From: Siphonodentalium dalli
Lineage: Eukaryota; Mollusca; Scaphopoda; Gadilida; Siphonodentaliidae
Assembly (NCBI GenBank): GCA_032622095.1
Contig: CP136062.1
Location: 12,989,710 to 13,053,709 of the forward strand
Length of the DNA stretch: 64,000 nucleotides
Direction: 5' to 3'
A program made the position numbers and the translations under genes. This document shows positions 21,140 to 32,534 of this stretch, one piece after another. The notes beneath the pieces are model-generated. The model was not told the origin of the DNA. It worked only from the letters and a program-made list of their open reading frames with translations, and ran no database searches. Each line of letters starts with the position of its first letter. The stretch's first letter is position 1.

Positions 21140-21580
21140 CAGGACGTCAGGGTTAAGTGAAGGGTAGGCCTATGTATATGTTTTTTAAAATGTGCTAATG
21201 GGTACACAGGGTTTGCTATCGGTTGCGACGCAGTTACTTCAACTGTGTTCCAGAATGTATGGGGGCAATTGGAAATTTCTTTTCAGTTCATTTTCATTGT
21301 AAATGTGAACAGTTATTCTGTAGCATAAATTGCAGCCCTCTTAATTTACGTTGTTTGGCTTTGGCAATGTGCTACTGCAACCCTTTGTCTTGGCCCAGTT
21401 TGCTTCAGCATGCCTGATTACTGTAGCAAATTATGAGAACCGGTACTGAAATTGTGACAGAAAGTCATTTGGAATGAGAATTCAAAACTTGTGGGTAAAA
21501 TATGCCCCGGCTCATAGCACAAGATTTAGCCAAACTTTTGTTTTCAATTTTCTGGTAAAAATACCTGTACATGGCTGCTA
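21140..21580 (+). repeat. Dispersed repeat region
   Basis: 21300-21430 matches 7490-7650 ('tgcagccctcttaattt', 'cagtttgcttcagca'). The rest is single-copy in this window, without recognisable coding. Confidence 0.5.
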
Positions 21581-21980
21581 ACAGCAACAGGCAACATCTC
21601 TCATCCGATCGTCACCAAACATAATATGGATTCACCATAGTGACATCTAAATGAGAGATTATCCCATCAAAAATCTGGTAAAAAAACATGGCTGCCAATG
21701 GCCATCTTGTTTTTACTCTTTGTTTGACTAAATCCTTTAGCACACCCTACATGTAACATCTCTCATCTGATCGTCACCAAACTTCATACCGGTATGGATC
21801 TTCAGGGTCACATCTTGATGGCAGCTATCCCATTTTTTCCGAATTTTGTTTAAAAAACATGGCTACCAGCAGCCATACTGGATTTCAAATTTGAATCAAT
21901 CGGCACACCATGAAGCTCACAATTATTGGTGAAATGTTTTGAAAATTTAAGGGTACATTACTACATGTATGTTTGCAGGC
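21580..21980 (-). repeat. Three diverged stray units of the 11300-12925 array
   Basis: 'aaaaaacatggctgccaa', 'tcatccgatcgtcacc' and 'ttgactaaatcctttagc' recur in the array's order. The following phrase 'attattggtgaaatg' (21923) is where copy 2 resumes at 31648. Confidence 0.7.
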
Positions 21981-22224
21981 CTTTAGATTAGGCTAATTTG
22001 TGGACATTTTGGGGGACCGAGGTGGTGGGTTTGCGAGGAGGGGGGGGGGTACCCCCTAGTGACTATTGGGGGTACGGGGTTTTCCCCGGGGAGAATTTTT
22101 TTTAAAGTGAGCCTAAAATGGGGGCTGTCTGGTTGTTTATGAAGCATATGAAAGGTGGCCCCCATATCATTTCCTGGCAACTTGGGCTTGTTTCAGCAAG
22201 TTCTATTACCCTTACATTTCCCCC

Positions 22225-22652
22225 GGGGTACGGTACTTTGCGATAATTACTTTGCGATATTATCTTTGACTGATAAATCACAAACAAATTTGCGACACTT
22301 ACCTTTGCCATTGCAAAGGTATGTTAATTTGTTTGCAAAGTAATTAACAGTTTTTATCGCAAAGATGATTGCTATTCTGTTATATAAAATTGCGAAGTAA
22401 AGATGTTTGCAATTTATCGCAAAGTTTTGCGATTTATCAACATGTATTTTTAAATAGATATTTGGAAAGTGACAGGAGGGTTTTCAAAACTTGAATCTAA
22501 ATTTGTTTGTGATTTATCATCAGTCAAAGATATCGCAAAGTAATTATCGCAAAGTATGAAAGATGGTTGCGATTTATCCCAGATATACTAAAGCAAATTT
22601 TTTGTCAGAAACTGCCGCAACTGAGTTTGGGTGGGTCGGCTTCGGTGCTGGT
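22225..22652. mobile_element. 'cgcaaag' foldback element, left-truncated copy
   Basis: Matches 33237-33691, but the left terminus is replaced by unrelated sequence ending 'cccccggggtacgg'. Internal inverted words ('gcgataattactttgcg' and 'cgcaaagtaattatcgc') remain. Confidence 0.7.
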
Positions 22653-23029
22653 ATTCCAGTCCCTATGTTGTTAGTTTGATTTAAAATTTGGGAAAGTCAA
22701 AAAATTATTAAAACAAAAAAACAGCTGTGTTTGAACAGGATGTCAATACATTAGCTGACAGTGACACTCAAAAATCTTGGCGCAAATGCTGAGCTGCTTT
22801 TTTGTCCATGGTAGTTAGTACCGTGTATAATATTGTTACTTCATTTTCAGGATTTCCAAATTAAACCAATGGAACTTTGGGAGCGCTTTGTTGGGTTTGA
22901 GTTTCTGGGTCAATAACAATGGCTGCATAATTAAGGAGACACACGTCTATGTATTTCATGTTTAAATAGTAGTTGTATCAGTGTATACTATATGTACATT
23001 GTTGTTTATTATTGGGGGGGGGGGGTGGT

Positions 23030-23330
23030 GTCTGGGTTGGTCAGTTGTCCAATGAGCACGGTACCGGTCACCAAGCTGTAGGACCTGAGCTAGTGACTGA
23101 CATGGGTTCGATTCCTATGTGGCGACCTCTGTCCAACTTCTTGCCTGAAGAAAACTTTCCGATCGGCGGAGTACATATGATATGTGCAGACGGTGCATCG
23201 TGACTACCTATTGTAGGTGACTAACCATAGATCACATAGTTTCCATCAACAACAAATGATCTGGCCTCATTGTTATATCGCCTCAGTTGTGGAAAGCAAC
23301 AAAACCCCAAAAAATATACTCAATGTTGAT
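23030..23330 (+). mobile_element. tRNA-derived SINE, copy 1
   Basis: The tRNA-like head contains a perfect B box GGTTCGATTCC at 23105-23115 and an A-box-like 'gggttggtcagttg' about 60-70 bp upstream. It is followed by a body and an A-rich end ('aaaaccccaaaaaatat'). RNA polymerase III transcription from the internal boxes is inferred. Copy 2 lies in duplicated block B. Confidence 0.6.
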
Positions 23331-23517
23331 ACTGCCTTTCATTTATTTATTTTATATTTGTGGTTTTACGTGGCTTCCTACAATTAAGCGATATCACAGC
23401 TAAGGCAGATTAATTGTTGGTAGAGGAAAACATGTGTGCTACACTTAGTTGTGTACAATTCAGTACTTAAAAAAAAATTAAGTGATTTATGCACCATCTG
23501 CTCTCATGTTACAAATC

Positions 23518-23690
23518 ACTGACCACTGTGAAGGTAGCCCATGTTTCCTCTGTTAATATTCCCATGTTATTATACTAGTAATTAGATGAAGGTAGCCGGT
23601 GTTTCCTGTCCTTCCCATGTTAATATCATTAGATGAAGGTACACCGGTAGTCCATGTTCCCTCTGTTCCTCCCATGTTATTATCATATTA
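23518..23690 (+). repeat. ~50-60 bp minisatellite, three units
   Basis: Units read 'gaaggtagcc..tgtttcc..', 'cccatgtta.tat' and a spacer. Block copy 2 has one additional unit at about 34623-34680. Confidence 0.8.
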
Positions 23691-24109
23691 TGCCTATGGG
23701 GGTCGGGCAGGGGGGGGTATTTTTTACGGGCACTTATGCGGGGGTGGGTCACTGGATGGGTGGTTTGGTCGATGGGACTAACAAACAATTTTTTCTGCAA
23801 CTCAGAACTTTTTTTCCTGCAAGTTTTTTGACTGTTTTTTTCAATGAATTTGGCTTAAAACACCTTAGAATAAGAGAAATAATGTAATTCTAACTGCTAA
23901 ACTGACTGCAGGCAGTTATTGTGTTGTATTTTGTTGCAAATTTTGAAATCCAAGATGGCCGCTGGCAGCCATGTTTTTTTGGCCGAATGGCCCCAAAATG
24001 ACCCGTTCCTATTTACATGCCAATGTTAACATCCATGACAAATAGTATGCACAGAAATTCATATTCAGTTGTTTACAGTGAATTCCCCCCGCAAATCTGC
24101 TTTAGTGTT

Positions 24110-24235
24110 AAAAGGGGGTGGGTGTCCAAAAATGGTCGGAAAAATTTGGACGCATGGTGGGTGGGGGTCCCAACAAGGGTCGAAAGTAAAAAATCAGCAT
24201 ACGTGCCTGAAAATGTTTTCTGACCCCCCCCCGGA
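24110..24235 (+). repeat. G-run/C-run bounded repeat, copy 2
   Basis: Same order of words as 49555-49622: G-run, 'aaaaatcagcatacgtgc', 'ctgaaaatgttttctgac', C-run. Duplicated at 35219-35347. Confidence 0.55.
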
Positions 24236-24469
24236 GGGCATTTACCAGTACAGGTAGTCAAGCGCTCTGTCTGTCCGAGCATATCACCTTGTAACTCGGG
24301 TGTTGATTATCAGAGTTTGTTATCTTTTGTCGTGGTGAAAGCACAGGTTGGTACCTACATTAGTTAGGCTAATTATTCAAGGTACCGGTATGTAACTTTG
24401 TTCCAATATTTTGTTGTACGAGAAATGTCGATTTCATGACAATTAGGTGTTGGACATTGATTTTTATCT

Positions 24470-24990
24470 ATAATTGTAGATGTATAGTGCAGACATTTAG
24501 CACCTGTGGACCTGGTTGAATTTTTCTGTGGTTCGATGGATCACATCCATCCTCAAGCTACTTATGTCATTTACTGGCATTTGTTTATAATGTGTAGGGG
24601 TAGATCGCTTGAGACCCCACCACAGTTCAATTCACACCAGGTTCTCAGCTTCAGATTACGTTGGCCATGTAATTTTACGATTAAACCGTAAATTCACATT
24701 AGGATGATGTTGTAATTTTACGATAGTTTTTCTGTCATATTATTAAGATCATTTTGTAAATATACGATCAAATTTGTAAATGTCAGATTACGCTGATCTC
24801 GTAATTTTACGAGTTACTGATGGTCCAATTCCTGCCAACAGTTTCTGTCGTAATATTACAATGAATTTTTTTGGAATGTATGATCATTTACATATACCGG
24901 TATGATTTTTGTAATTATGGTTAAATAATCATCAAATCCTACGAAAGATTAACAAGCGGGCGCAAATTACGTTTACGTATCATCATATTA
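24470..24990 (-). mobile_element. Upstream rolling-circle element terminus abutting the next element
   Basis: 24942-24990 carries the same terminus as the full elements at 37779 and 53960 ('aacaagcgggcgcaaatt', 'acgtttacgta', 'catatta'). It is joined without spacer to the GCGCCCGC start at 24991. The interior (24690-24900) repeats words like 'gtaattttacga' and differs from the other copies, so the left limit is uncertain. Confidence 0.5.
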
Positions 24991-25880
24991 GCGCCCGCTC
25001 TCCCGCGGCGAAGCCGCGGAAGCGAAGCGACCAGGGTATACGTATGCGAATATGAGATATACTAATCGACTTTTTCGGCCAATCTAAACATAGATAAAAT
25101 TACCTAAAATGGATAATTTATTCATAACTGAAGGGTCAGCCAGGGTCAGCGGAGTCCAAAATTCTATTGTTGGCAACGGCCGCCATTTTGTTTTGATTAA
25201 TTCCCACCTTGATCGGCAGCGAAGTTAGTGTAATTTATCAAAATGACCAAGAGCGAAAACTTTGATAAATAATTCTTGTCGGCACATGTTAGTTATACAT
25301 GTACTTCATTATATATGGGCAAATAATGTCTTTAATACAAGCCAAACATATTAAAAATTGTGAATCTGAGCACTGAAGTTTAACAAAAAGTTAAATAATC
25401 AAATTGCATGAACAAATTTTGTTTACATATTTTATAAAAATATTAAAAATATTTGCCCCGAAAGAGGATTTTAGAGGCCCCACTCGGTGTTTAGATATTT
25501 TCTTCAATTTTCTATCGGTGTTTCCGCCTAAAAGTTGGATGGAATATTCTCAAAGTGCAAAGCCGACAAACGAAAACTATAAGTTCTGATAGATTGATAG
25601 ATCGCAGAGTCCTTTTAAATAAATCGAATTAATCATAGATTCATACAACTTTAGTGTGTCCCAAATCAAATATTGGGTGATGAGGCATGGGTCGAGACAT
25701 AATATAGTTCCAAAGATATTAACTATTTTAAGCCATTTGATTCATTGATGGTGTGAACCAATCCAATCATGTTATTGATAATGGCTTGTATATCATGTAT
25801 TTCTATTCACAACGAGCGAAAGAAATATGAGTTTGTTGCTTGATAAGTTTGTATCAGTACGCACACATAAAAAAAAACAT
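24991..25880 (-). mobile_element. Helentron-like element, truncated copy 2
   Basis: Same GCGCCCGCTCTCCCGCGG terminus and CCGCGG hairpin, with an interior related to 2271-3110 ('cgagcgaaagaaatatgag', 'atcagtacgcacac'). The far end is not found. Confidence 0.55.
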
Positions 25881-26339
25881 GTCTGCGTGCACGATGCAGA
25901 TTGTTTCGCCGCTCAACATTCACACTGAAAACATGTTAAATAACTCAACACCTACGATTATGAACACAACTGAGGTAAGCAATGTGTACATATTTATGAA
26001 ATCCATTCTACGAATAGATTTCTTAAAGCCAAAGTCGACACTGACTGGCGAAATATTGCAGACAAAACCAAATAAAAACAAAACGCACAGTGACTTCGAG
26101 CTTGAATTGAAATAAAAACAAAATGAATTTACCACAAGTTGTGCCATGGTTATTTCACAAATGACCGCAAAAAATTGCTATTTCAAATATAATTTAATGT
26201 TTCGCTTGCTGAATTACATAACAGATACATGTATGAATCAAGTATTATTTAAAAACATGCAAAATACTTAATAGCAATAGCAAATGCATGACGATTGTAC
26301 AGTATAACAGAATGAGACTGAGAGCAAGAAGTGATGGAG

Positions 26340-26635
26340 TCGCACCGAAATGTAGCAGCACCATTTGTAATCGGCTGATAATTCCAAGCCGATCACCCAT
26401 CCAAGGACTAACCGAGCTTGACGTTACTTAACCTCGGTGATCAGACAAAGCATCTAATGGCTGAGACCTGGAGGTTGTATCATGACAGTCCTCTAATGGC
26501 CAGACGACCCCCCAGTGTAACAGGACGAGAGAGTGAGAAGTGCGTAAGTTGCACCGAACATTGGCATCACCCGGAAACCCAACCCAGTCAACCATCCAAA
26601 GACTAACCGAGCTTGACGTTGCGTCTAACGACCGT
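26340..26635 (-). ncRNA. 5S rRNA-derived sequence, diverged tandem dimer
   Basis: The complement of 26365-26466 reads like the centre and 3' part of 5S rRNA: GATCACCGAGGTTAAGTAACG, then CTCGGTTAGTCCTTGGATGG, then GTGATCGGCTTGGAAT. A second, more diverged unit (complement of 26540-26625) keeps AACGTCAAGCTCGGTTAGTC and TTGGATGGTTGAC. Both share the flank 'gcaccgaa', ~200 bp apart. The 5' third of 5S is not convincing, so this is a retroposon head or pseudogene array, not a working gene. Confidence 0.65.
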
Positions 26636-26985
26636 GTCCAAGAAATCTAGACCTCTCGGGTAGAAGAGTCATCTGCCTTCCATATTTCCAACCATATTAG
26701 TCCTTTTCATGAAAATAAATTAAATTTAAAGCAAGTCGAAGATGTTAAATAAGTTATGTTTAAAAATATTATGCAATAATGCATGAAATTGATAAGTTTA
26801 CATTCAGACGACCACGATACAATCGTAAGCGGAAAGATTTCCGTCGCAGGAAGTAACCGGTAGCTCGATTGCGCATGCTAACATCAAAATCGTTGGTCAT
26901 AAATTGATATCAAGCGCTGTTTGATTCTAGATGCGAAATGTGGATATCCTTGGTTACCTCCACTTGCGATGTAATCGCAGCTGTA

Positions 26986-27971
26986 TAGGCCTGTAACGAT
27001 TCATCGTGATTTCGATTCATCGCGATTCGTCATTCATGATTCTATACGCGATTCATTTGTCTGTAATTTCGATACACTACGATACAGTTCCGCTTCCGTA
27101 TTATGCAGTTACCATCCGAAGTAAATCGGGACCCCTCGTTCGTTTCCGTAAGCTGTGAATGCTTACGAAGTTTTATTGGAAGTAAATCTGTAAATTTCGT
27201 TTGTTTCCGTGAGCTCGCACTTTGACCTTTGACACAAACGTTTGCGGAAGTGATATGACTGACCTACGTAACCTAGCCTCAGACTGTAAGCCATGCTCTG
27301 ATTGGTTTAATTTGATGAACTGCTGTGATTTCAATCAATCAAATACTAGTATATTGGATATATCGTCTGCGCAAAACAACAACACGTGGGCCGTGGAAAG
27401 ATGTCTGCTCAAGAAAGCTTAAAACTTGTCAATCCGACAGCGGTCTACAGGTCGAAAATCTGGCAGTATTTCGGTTTTGGGACGTAACCCTTTGAGGATG
27501 GAAAGCCATGCATTAAGACAGACAGAACTAAAACGATCTGCAAATTATGTTCGACGGCAACCTCTTACAAGACTGGTGTTACGACCAACATGTCACACCA
27601 TTTGAAACGACATCATACATTCTCAGCCAGCTGTTGTGATTATATGATATATAAACAGATGAGTGAGAAACTTTTCAACTCTTTTACCGACTTCAGTATC
27701 AATATGTCATGTTGTACTGGTATTTCCGGATGTGTACGAGCATACTACATTACTACATACTACAATACACATATAACTAAACAATTATGAAAGTCCACAG
27801 TAATATTAGAAAAACTATCATTAAAACTCAACCTGAGAGTGTGCAAATTTGGAGTGTTGAATAGCTATTTACTCGTGGGATAAAATTTTGCCTATCACAA
27901 TACGTATTGTATCATTGGCCCCGTATCGCGATACATATTGTATCGTGACCAAGCATATCGTTACAGGCCGA
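26986..27971 (+). mobile_element. hAT element relic, 986 bp
   Basis: Ends TAGGCCTGTAACGAT and ATCGTTACAGGCCGA are inverted. Flanking CAGCTGTA (26978-26985) and CAGCCGTG (27972-27979) are a plausible decayed 8 bp duplication (6 of 8). Subterminal sequence is rich in 'cgatac' and 'atcgtgat' words. It holds only the N-terminal part of a transposase, so it is internally deleted. Confidence 0.7.
27401..27790 (+). pseudogene. hAT transposase N-terminal fragment with BED zinc finger
   Basis: The reading frame starts at ATG 27401 and runs 129 codons to TGA 27788-27790, broken once by TAA at codon 29 (27485-27487). Before the stop it reads SKIWQYFGFGT; after it, PFEDGKPCIKTDRTKTICK. A BED finger follows, with the C-x2-C pair in CKLCSTATSYK and the histidines in NMSHHLKRHH (about residues 48-73). 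In hAT transposases this finger binds DNA and lies N-terminal to the RNase H-like catalytic domain. That domain and the C-terminal dimerisation region are absent here; full-length hAT transposases are usually 500-800 residues. The fragment lies between hAT-type inverted ends. Family assignment rests on the finger, the conserved WxYFGF phrase and the ends. It cannot be active. Confidence 0.75.
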
Positions 27972-28523
27972 CAGCCGTGTGTACGTAAAAATCGTAGCTG
28001 GCAATGGTCGTAGGGTAGTCAATCACATTCTTTAGAACAACATATGCTATCATAATGTACGATGAGATTGCAATCCTCTGTTCAACAAACTATTCCTCCA
28101 CTTACGATTGTATCGTGGTCGTCTGAACATACACTAAGTTGTTCCCACAGTATGTTATACTTGTGATAGTTACTAGTACAGTATGCATGCACAGTGTTCA
28201 CCTGCCCCTGGCGTATTGTGATAATCACCAACCAATCATCAGAAATTAGGAAATGATGGAATCGAGATAAAAAAAGATGCATGCAAATTTCAATGACGTG
28301 CCTAAAAACCAGGTAGAAAATGTAATGTTGCGAAAAATACATAATAATGCAATACTTCAGTATGGACAGTATGTCGTGATATAATATTAGTATACGAACA
28401 TTTGCAAAACTAACTGTCAAGACTCAAGCAAGGTTTCGTTTCGGTCAACATTGTGTGGCTATATAAATCACTAAACACTCACATGACGCAAACATTCTAT
28501 TATTGGCTGACCTCGGGTTAAGT

Positions 28524-28605
28524 CAGAACAAATCGTGTTATGTTCCAGGTGATGACTTGCTTTCACATGCCCAAGTTGTACCCACTAACCAAGTTGTCCC
28601 TACCA
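28524..28605 (+). repeat. Repeat fragment, inverted partner at 32378-32475
   Basis: 'cacatgcccaagttgtaccc' and 'tgttatgttccaggt' recur in opposite orientation at 32390-32465. The partner contains a few extra bases ('ttttctgctg'). Confidence 0.7.
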
Positions 28606-28657
28606 TCTAGGAAGCCCAGGTTAGACCGTTAAATTCTGGGTTGCCCTGGCTGATGTA

Positions 28658-29047
28658 CCCTGCTGGACAAAACAAGTGTCCATTGGCACCGCGGTGTATT
28701 TGCCGTTCGACCGTGGTGTCAGAGTTTGTAACTGCAGTTGAGCACCGCGGCTGAGCGGCAAGTACACCGCAGCCAAACGTCAAGTACACATGTACACCAT
28801 GGCCGAAAAGCAACTACAACGGGGCCGCATGGCATGTACACCGTGGTTAGATTTCTGGTTTGTATTGTCTTTTTTCAGTTTAATGAATGTACACAGCGGT
28901 AACTACACCATGGCCGAATGGGAAATACACAGCGGCCCAACTGTAGTTAGCCGGTGGAGCCGCGATGTACCGGTAGTTGCATTTCGGCCGCGGTGGCAAT
29001 GATAACCGCACCGTGGTTAAGTGGGACACTTGTTTTACCCAGCAGGG
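28658..29047. mobile_element. TA-flanked TIR element, short form (390 bp)
   Basis: CCCTGCTGGACAAAACAAG at the left mirrors 'cttgttttacccagcaggg' at the right, with TA at 28656-28657 and 29048-29049. It has the same subterminal arms as 18076-19228 (for example 'caccgcggctgagcggcaag') but lacks the minisatellite. Confidence 0.7.
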
Positions 29048-29259
29048 TAAAAAGCTTGGTGAGAAAGCTTATGGTACATAAACCCGAGGCATCTGGGAGA
29101 CTAGTGCCATATGGTATTTTCGTTAATCATCAACACCAAGATACCATATGCAAACAAACGCTGCCTTACACCGCCCACATTATTAGGTCAACTTCACTTT
29201 GTAAAGTTTGAGCTATTGCCATGGCTTTCACCCCTTTGTCGTCTGTGTGTGCGTGTGTG

Positions 29260-30885
29260 CGTAATTCGTCAACAATACAGGCTACAGGTCGTACCTTTGG
29301 TCAGATCATTATGAAATTTCACATAGCTGTTGACATCAACATTTAGACCAGAACGATTCATTTGGATAAAAAAACATGGCCACCAGCGGCCATCTTGGAT
29401 TTCAATATTCAATCCATTAGAACGGTCTACAGGTCGTACTGTTCGTCTGATCATCATGAAATTTGTCATGGATGTTAATATTGACATGTAGATGGGAACG
29501 AGTAATTTTGGGGTCATTCGACCAAAAAACATGGCCGACGACAGCCATCTTGGATTTTACTCTTTGCATGTATAATTTATTTGGCATGCCCTACAGGTTG
29601 TACCTTTGGTCGGATCATCATGAAATTTGTCATGGATGTTAATATTTACATGTAGATGGGAAACGAGTACTTTTGGGGTCATTCGGCCAAAAAACATGGC
29701 GGCTGGCAGCTATCTCAGCTGACTATCTTGGATTTTACTCTTTGCGTGACTAAATCCTTTGGCACGGGCTACAGGTCGTACCTTTGGTCAGATCATCATA
29801 AAATTTGTCATGAATGTTGACAATGACATGTAGATGGGAACGAGTCATTTTGGGGTCATTTGGCCAAAAAACATGGCCGCCAGCAGCCATCTTGGATTTT
29901 ACTCTTTGGATGACTAAATCCTTTAGCACGGGCTACAGATCGTAGCTTTAGTCTGATCATCATGAAATTTGTCATGGCTGTTTAAATTGGACTGTAGATG
30001 GGAATGATTCATTTTGGGGTCTTTCGGACAAAAAAACATGGCTGCCCGTGGCCATCTTTGATTTCAAAATTCAATCCATTAGCACAGGCTACTGTTTGTC
30101 TGGTCATCATTAAATTTGTCATGGGTGTTAATATTGACATGTAGATGGGAACGAGTAATTTTGGGGTCGTTCGGCCAAAAAACATGGCCGCTGGCAGCCA
30201 TCTTGGAATTTACTCTTTGCATGACTAAATCCTTTCACACAGGCCACAAGTCTAACCTTTGGTCAGATCATCATGAAATTTGTCATGGTTGTTAAATATG
30301 ACATGTAGATGGGAACGAGTCATTGTCCAGTCATTCGACCAAAAAACATGGCCGCCAGCAGCCATCTTGGATTTTACACTTTGCATGACTAAATCCTTTG
30401 GCACGTGCTACAGAACGCACCTTTTGTCAGATCATTGTGAAATTTGTCATGGATGTTGACATTGACATGTAGATGAGATCGAGTAATTTTTAGGTTATTC
30501 GGCCAAAATCATGGCCGCCAGCAGCCATCTTGGATTTTACTCTTTGCATGACTAAATCCTTTGGCATGGGCTACAGGTCGTACCTTTAATCGGATCATCA
30601 TGAAATTTGTCATGGCTGTTGACACAGGCATGTAGATAACAAGTCATTTTAGGTTCATTTGGTCTTAAAATGTGTCCACTGGCAGCCATCTTGGATTTTA
30701 CTCTTTGCATGACAAAATCCTTTGGCACACCCTACAGTCCACTTCCCTCATCCGATCATCTCCAGACTTCATATTAATCTTGATATTGATCTTACTAGAT
30801 GGAAGCTATCAAATGTTTTTAAATTTTATTGGAAAACATAGCCACCTGGATTTTACATCTGTAACCATCTTGGATTTAACTTTTT
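29260..30885 (-). repeat. ~165-175 bp tandem array, copy 2
   Basis: Unit-for-unit alignment with 11300-12925, with only scattered substitutions, so the whole array was copied as one piece. The order of unit variants is conserved (for example, the unit with 'ggacaaaaaaacatggctgc' precedes the 'tggtcatcattaaatttg' unit in both). Confidence 0.9.
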
Positions 30886-30892
30886 TATATAC

Positions 30893-30896
30893 CGGT
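30893..30896. other. Empty insertion site (CGGT) matching 12940-16198
   Basis: The uninterrupted sequence 'tataccggtatacatgtacc' shows the pre-insertion state of the 3.26 kb element in the other block copy. Confidence 0.8.
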
Positions 30897-31048
30897 ATAC
30901 ATGTACCGGTATATGTATCTCTTCATGTTGATAATCTAGTATTACTTAGACATTTCAACTTTCCGCACCCCTAATCGCTCCACATTAAATTATTCCCTTT
31001 CCAAGTTGAGGTACAGTGTCATTGACACTTTCATTATATGAAGTACAG

Positions 31049-31648
31049 CTACATGTATGCTCTAATTAATCGACCCTCCTTAACGGGGTTGACATGCGGT
31101 ATGACCGCGGTGTAATACCGCCTGACTGCGGTGTAATACCGCCTGACCGCGGTGTAATAACGCCTGACCGCGGTGTAATAACGTGGTCAGCCGCGGTATT
31201 GAAAACGCGGGCAACCGCGTGGTCGCGGTTGAGTTTTTGGTGACACTACCGCTGTGTAAGTTTAAACCACAGTAAAACCTAGCGTCCGTATCGCAACTGA
31301 GCATTGTAAATTATCTGACAATAGACTGACATATTGCGCATGGAAAATATTAATCTGAAATTGAAAATAAATCGGTTCTAATTTACCACGGTCCCGATTT
31401 CCTTAAGCGTGCCAAATAAAGAGCGTCTGTTTATTCGTGATATGGTATATGGATAAGGCGTGCACGATTAAGAATTAAAATGGCTTTTCGGTTCGAGCAA
31501 GATAATTATGCGATCGCCATGTGCACATTTCACCGACACAAAAATCATTTGGTTCAAGGAATTACGTGGGGACGTCAACCATTGAAGACGTCAGTACTCT
31601 AAAATAAATTTAGTTTGGCGCGAGGAATGAATGTAAGGTCAGTTTCTT
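31049..31648. mobile_element. CCGCGG foldback element, right-truncated copy
   Basis: Left end and about four CCGCGG units are present. The array is shorter than copy 1 and lacks the 'ggtcgggcggtgtaatac' unit. The right arm is lost at 31648. Confidence 0.7.
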
Positions 31649-32534
31649 AATTATTGGTGAAATGTTTTGAAAATTTAAGGGTACATTACTACATGTATGT
31701 TTGGGATCACCTCTAGATGGGAACGATTGAATTTGAACAATTTTCGATGAAATACATGGCCACTAGCAGGTATCTTGTGTTTTACTCTTTGCATCACTAA
31801 ATTCTTTGGCACACCCTACAGGCCACAACCCTTCATCGAACTTAATATGGATCCTCGAGGTGACCTCTAGATAGGAATTACCATTTTAGTTTTCATTGTT
31901 GGCATACAAACATCCCCGTGGTTGTGGGGTTCCACTATAATCAAAGTAATTGACTTGAAAAACAGGGTGATACCCCGGTGAAGACCATTGTATTGCTGGT
32001 AGTATACGGTATCCACAGTGGTATCAAGATGGTCACTGCAGTGGAGCTACGGTACCATTTGGTCAGGGACGTGGCCAGAGGGTCTCCATTGTTGGGGGGG
32101 GGGGGGGTGGGTGTCCACTTCGGGAAATTTCAACACTGCACCCCCTCCCCCTTGAATCTGATCAAAAACACAATTTTGCATAATTCCATTCGCACCTTGC
32201 ACCCCCCCCCTGCCCCTCAATGCTCAGGCCTAATAACCTAGATATATTCATAAACCATGGTTCTATATACCGGTACCCGGTATCTGAACCTGAAAATTCC
32301 ATAAATACACAGAACGACATGATGTGTAAATGGGTTTGTCGATATGAGAGGGGATGGGTTCACATCAGAAGATTGTTTGCAAGATTGTCGGGATAACTTG
32401 GTTACTGGGTACAACTTGGGCATGTGAAAGCGAGTCATCACAGCAGAAAACCTGGAACATAACACAATTCGTTCTGTGTCCAGTAAATATTTAGTAACAC
32501 ATGTTTCCTATAAGAGATCTGAATACCAACTAAC
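31649..32534. other. Repeat fragments; no gene
   Basis: 31649-31705 matches 21925-21980. 31715-31880 holds stray units of the long array. G- and C-runs flank 32095-32215. 32378-32475 is the inverted partner of 28524-28605. No domain or RNA gene is seen. Confidence 0.6.

Larger units (their letters stand above)
22225..25030 (+). repeat. Duplicated block B, copy 1 (partner 33237-36140)
   Basis: About 2.8 kb aligns in the same orientation, including the SINE, the ~50 bp minisatellite, the poly-G/poly-C repeat and the rolling-circle junction. Similarity falls off inside the Helentron-like element. Confidence 0.85.
26800..28130. mobile_element. TIR element interrupted by a hAT relic
   Basis: 'cattcagacgaccacgatac' (26801-26820, continuing 'aatcgtaag') is mirrored by 'cttacgattg' and 'tatcgtggtcgtctgaa' at 28101-28127. 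Without the hAT insertion it would be ~340 bp, a usual MITE size. Superfamily not assigned. Confidence 0.65.
29197..31648 (+). repeat. Duplicated block A, copy 2 (partner 11210-16972 minus insertion)
   Basis: Starts at 'ctttgtaaagtttgagc' and follows copy 1 through the tandem array, the empty CGGT site and the left part of the CCGCGG foldback element. It ends at 31648, where it joins sequence matching 21923. Confidence 0.85.

Noticed and set aside
23100-23130. Functional tRNA gene at the GGTTCGATTCC box
   Set aside because: The acceptor stem does not close and the sequence continues into a SINE body with an A-rich end.
22973-23203. 76-codon frame duplicated at 34020-34241
   Set aside because: It reads through the tRNA-like head of a SINE with its B box; the duplicate is part of a segmental copy.
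26340-26480. Functional 5S rRNA gene
   Set aside because: The 5' third and terminal stem are not recognisable and the second unit is more diverged. Best read as a 5S-derived repeat.
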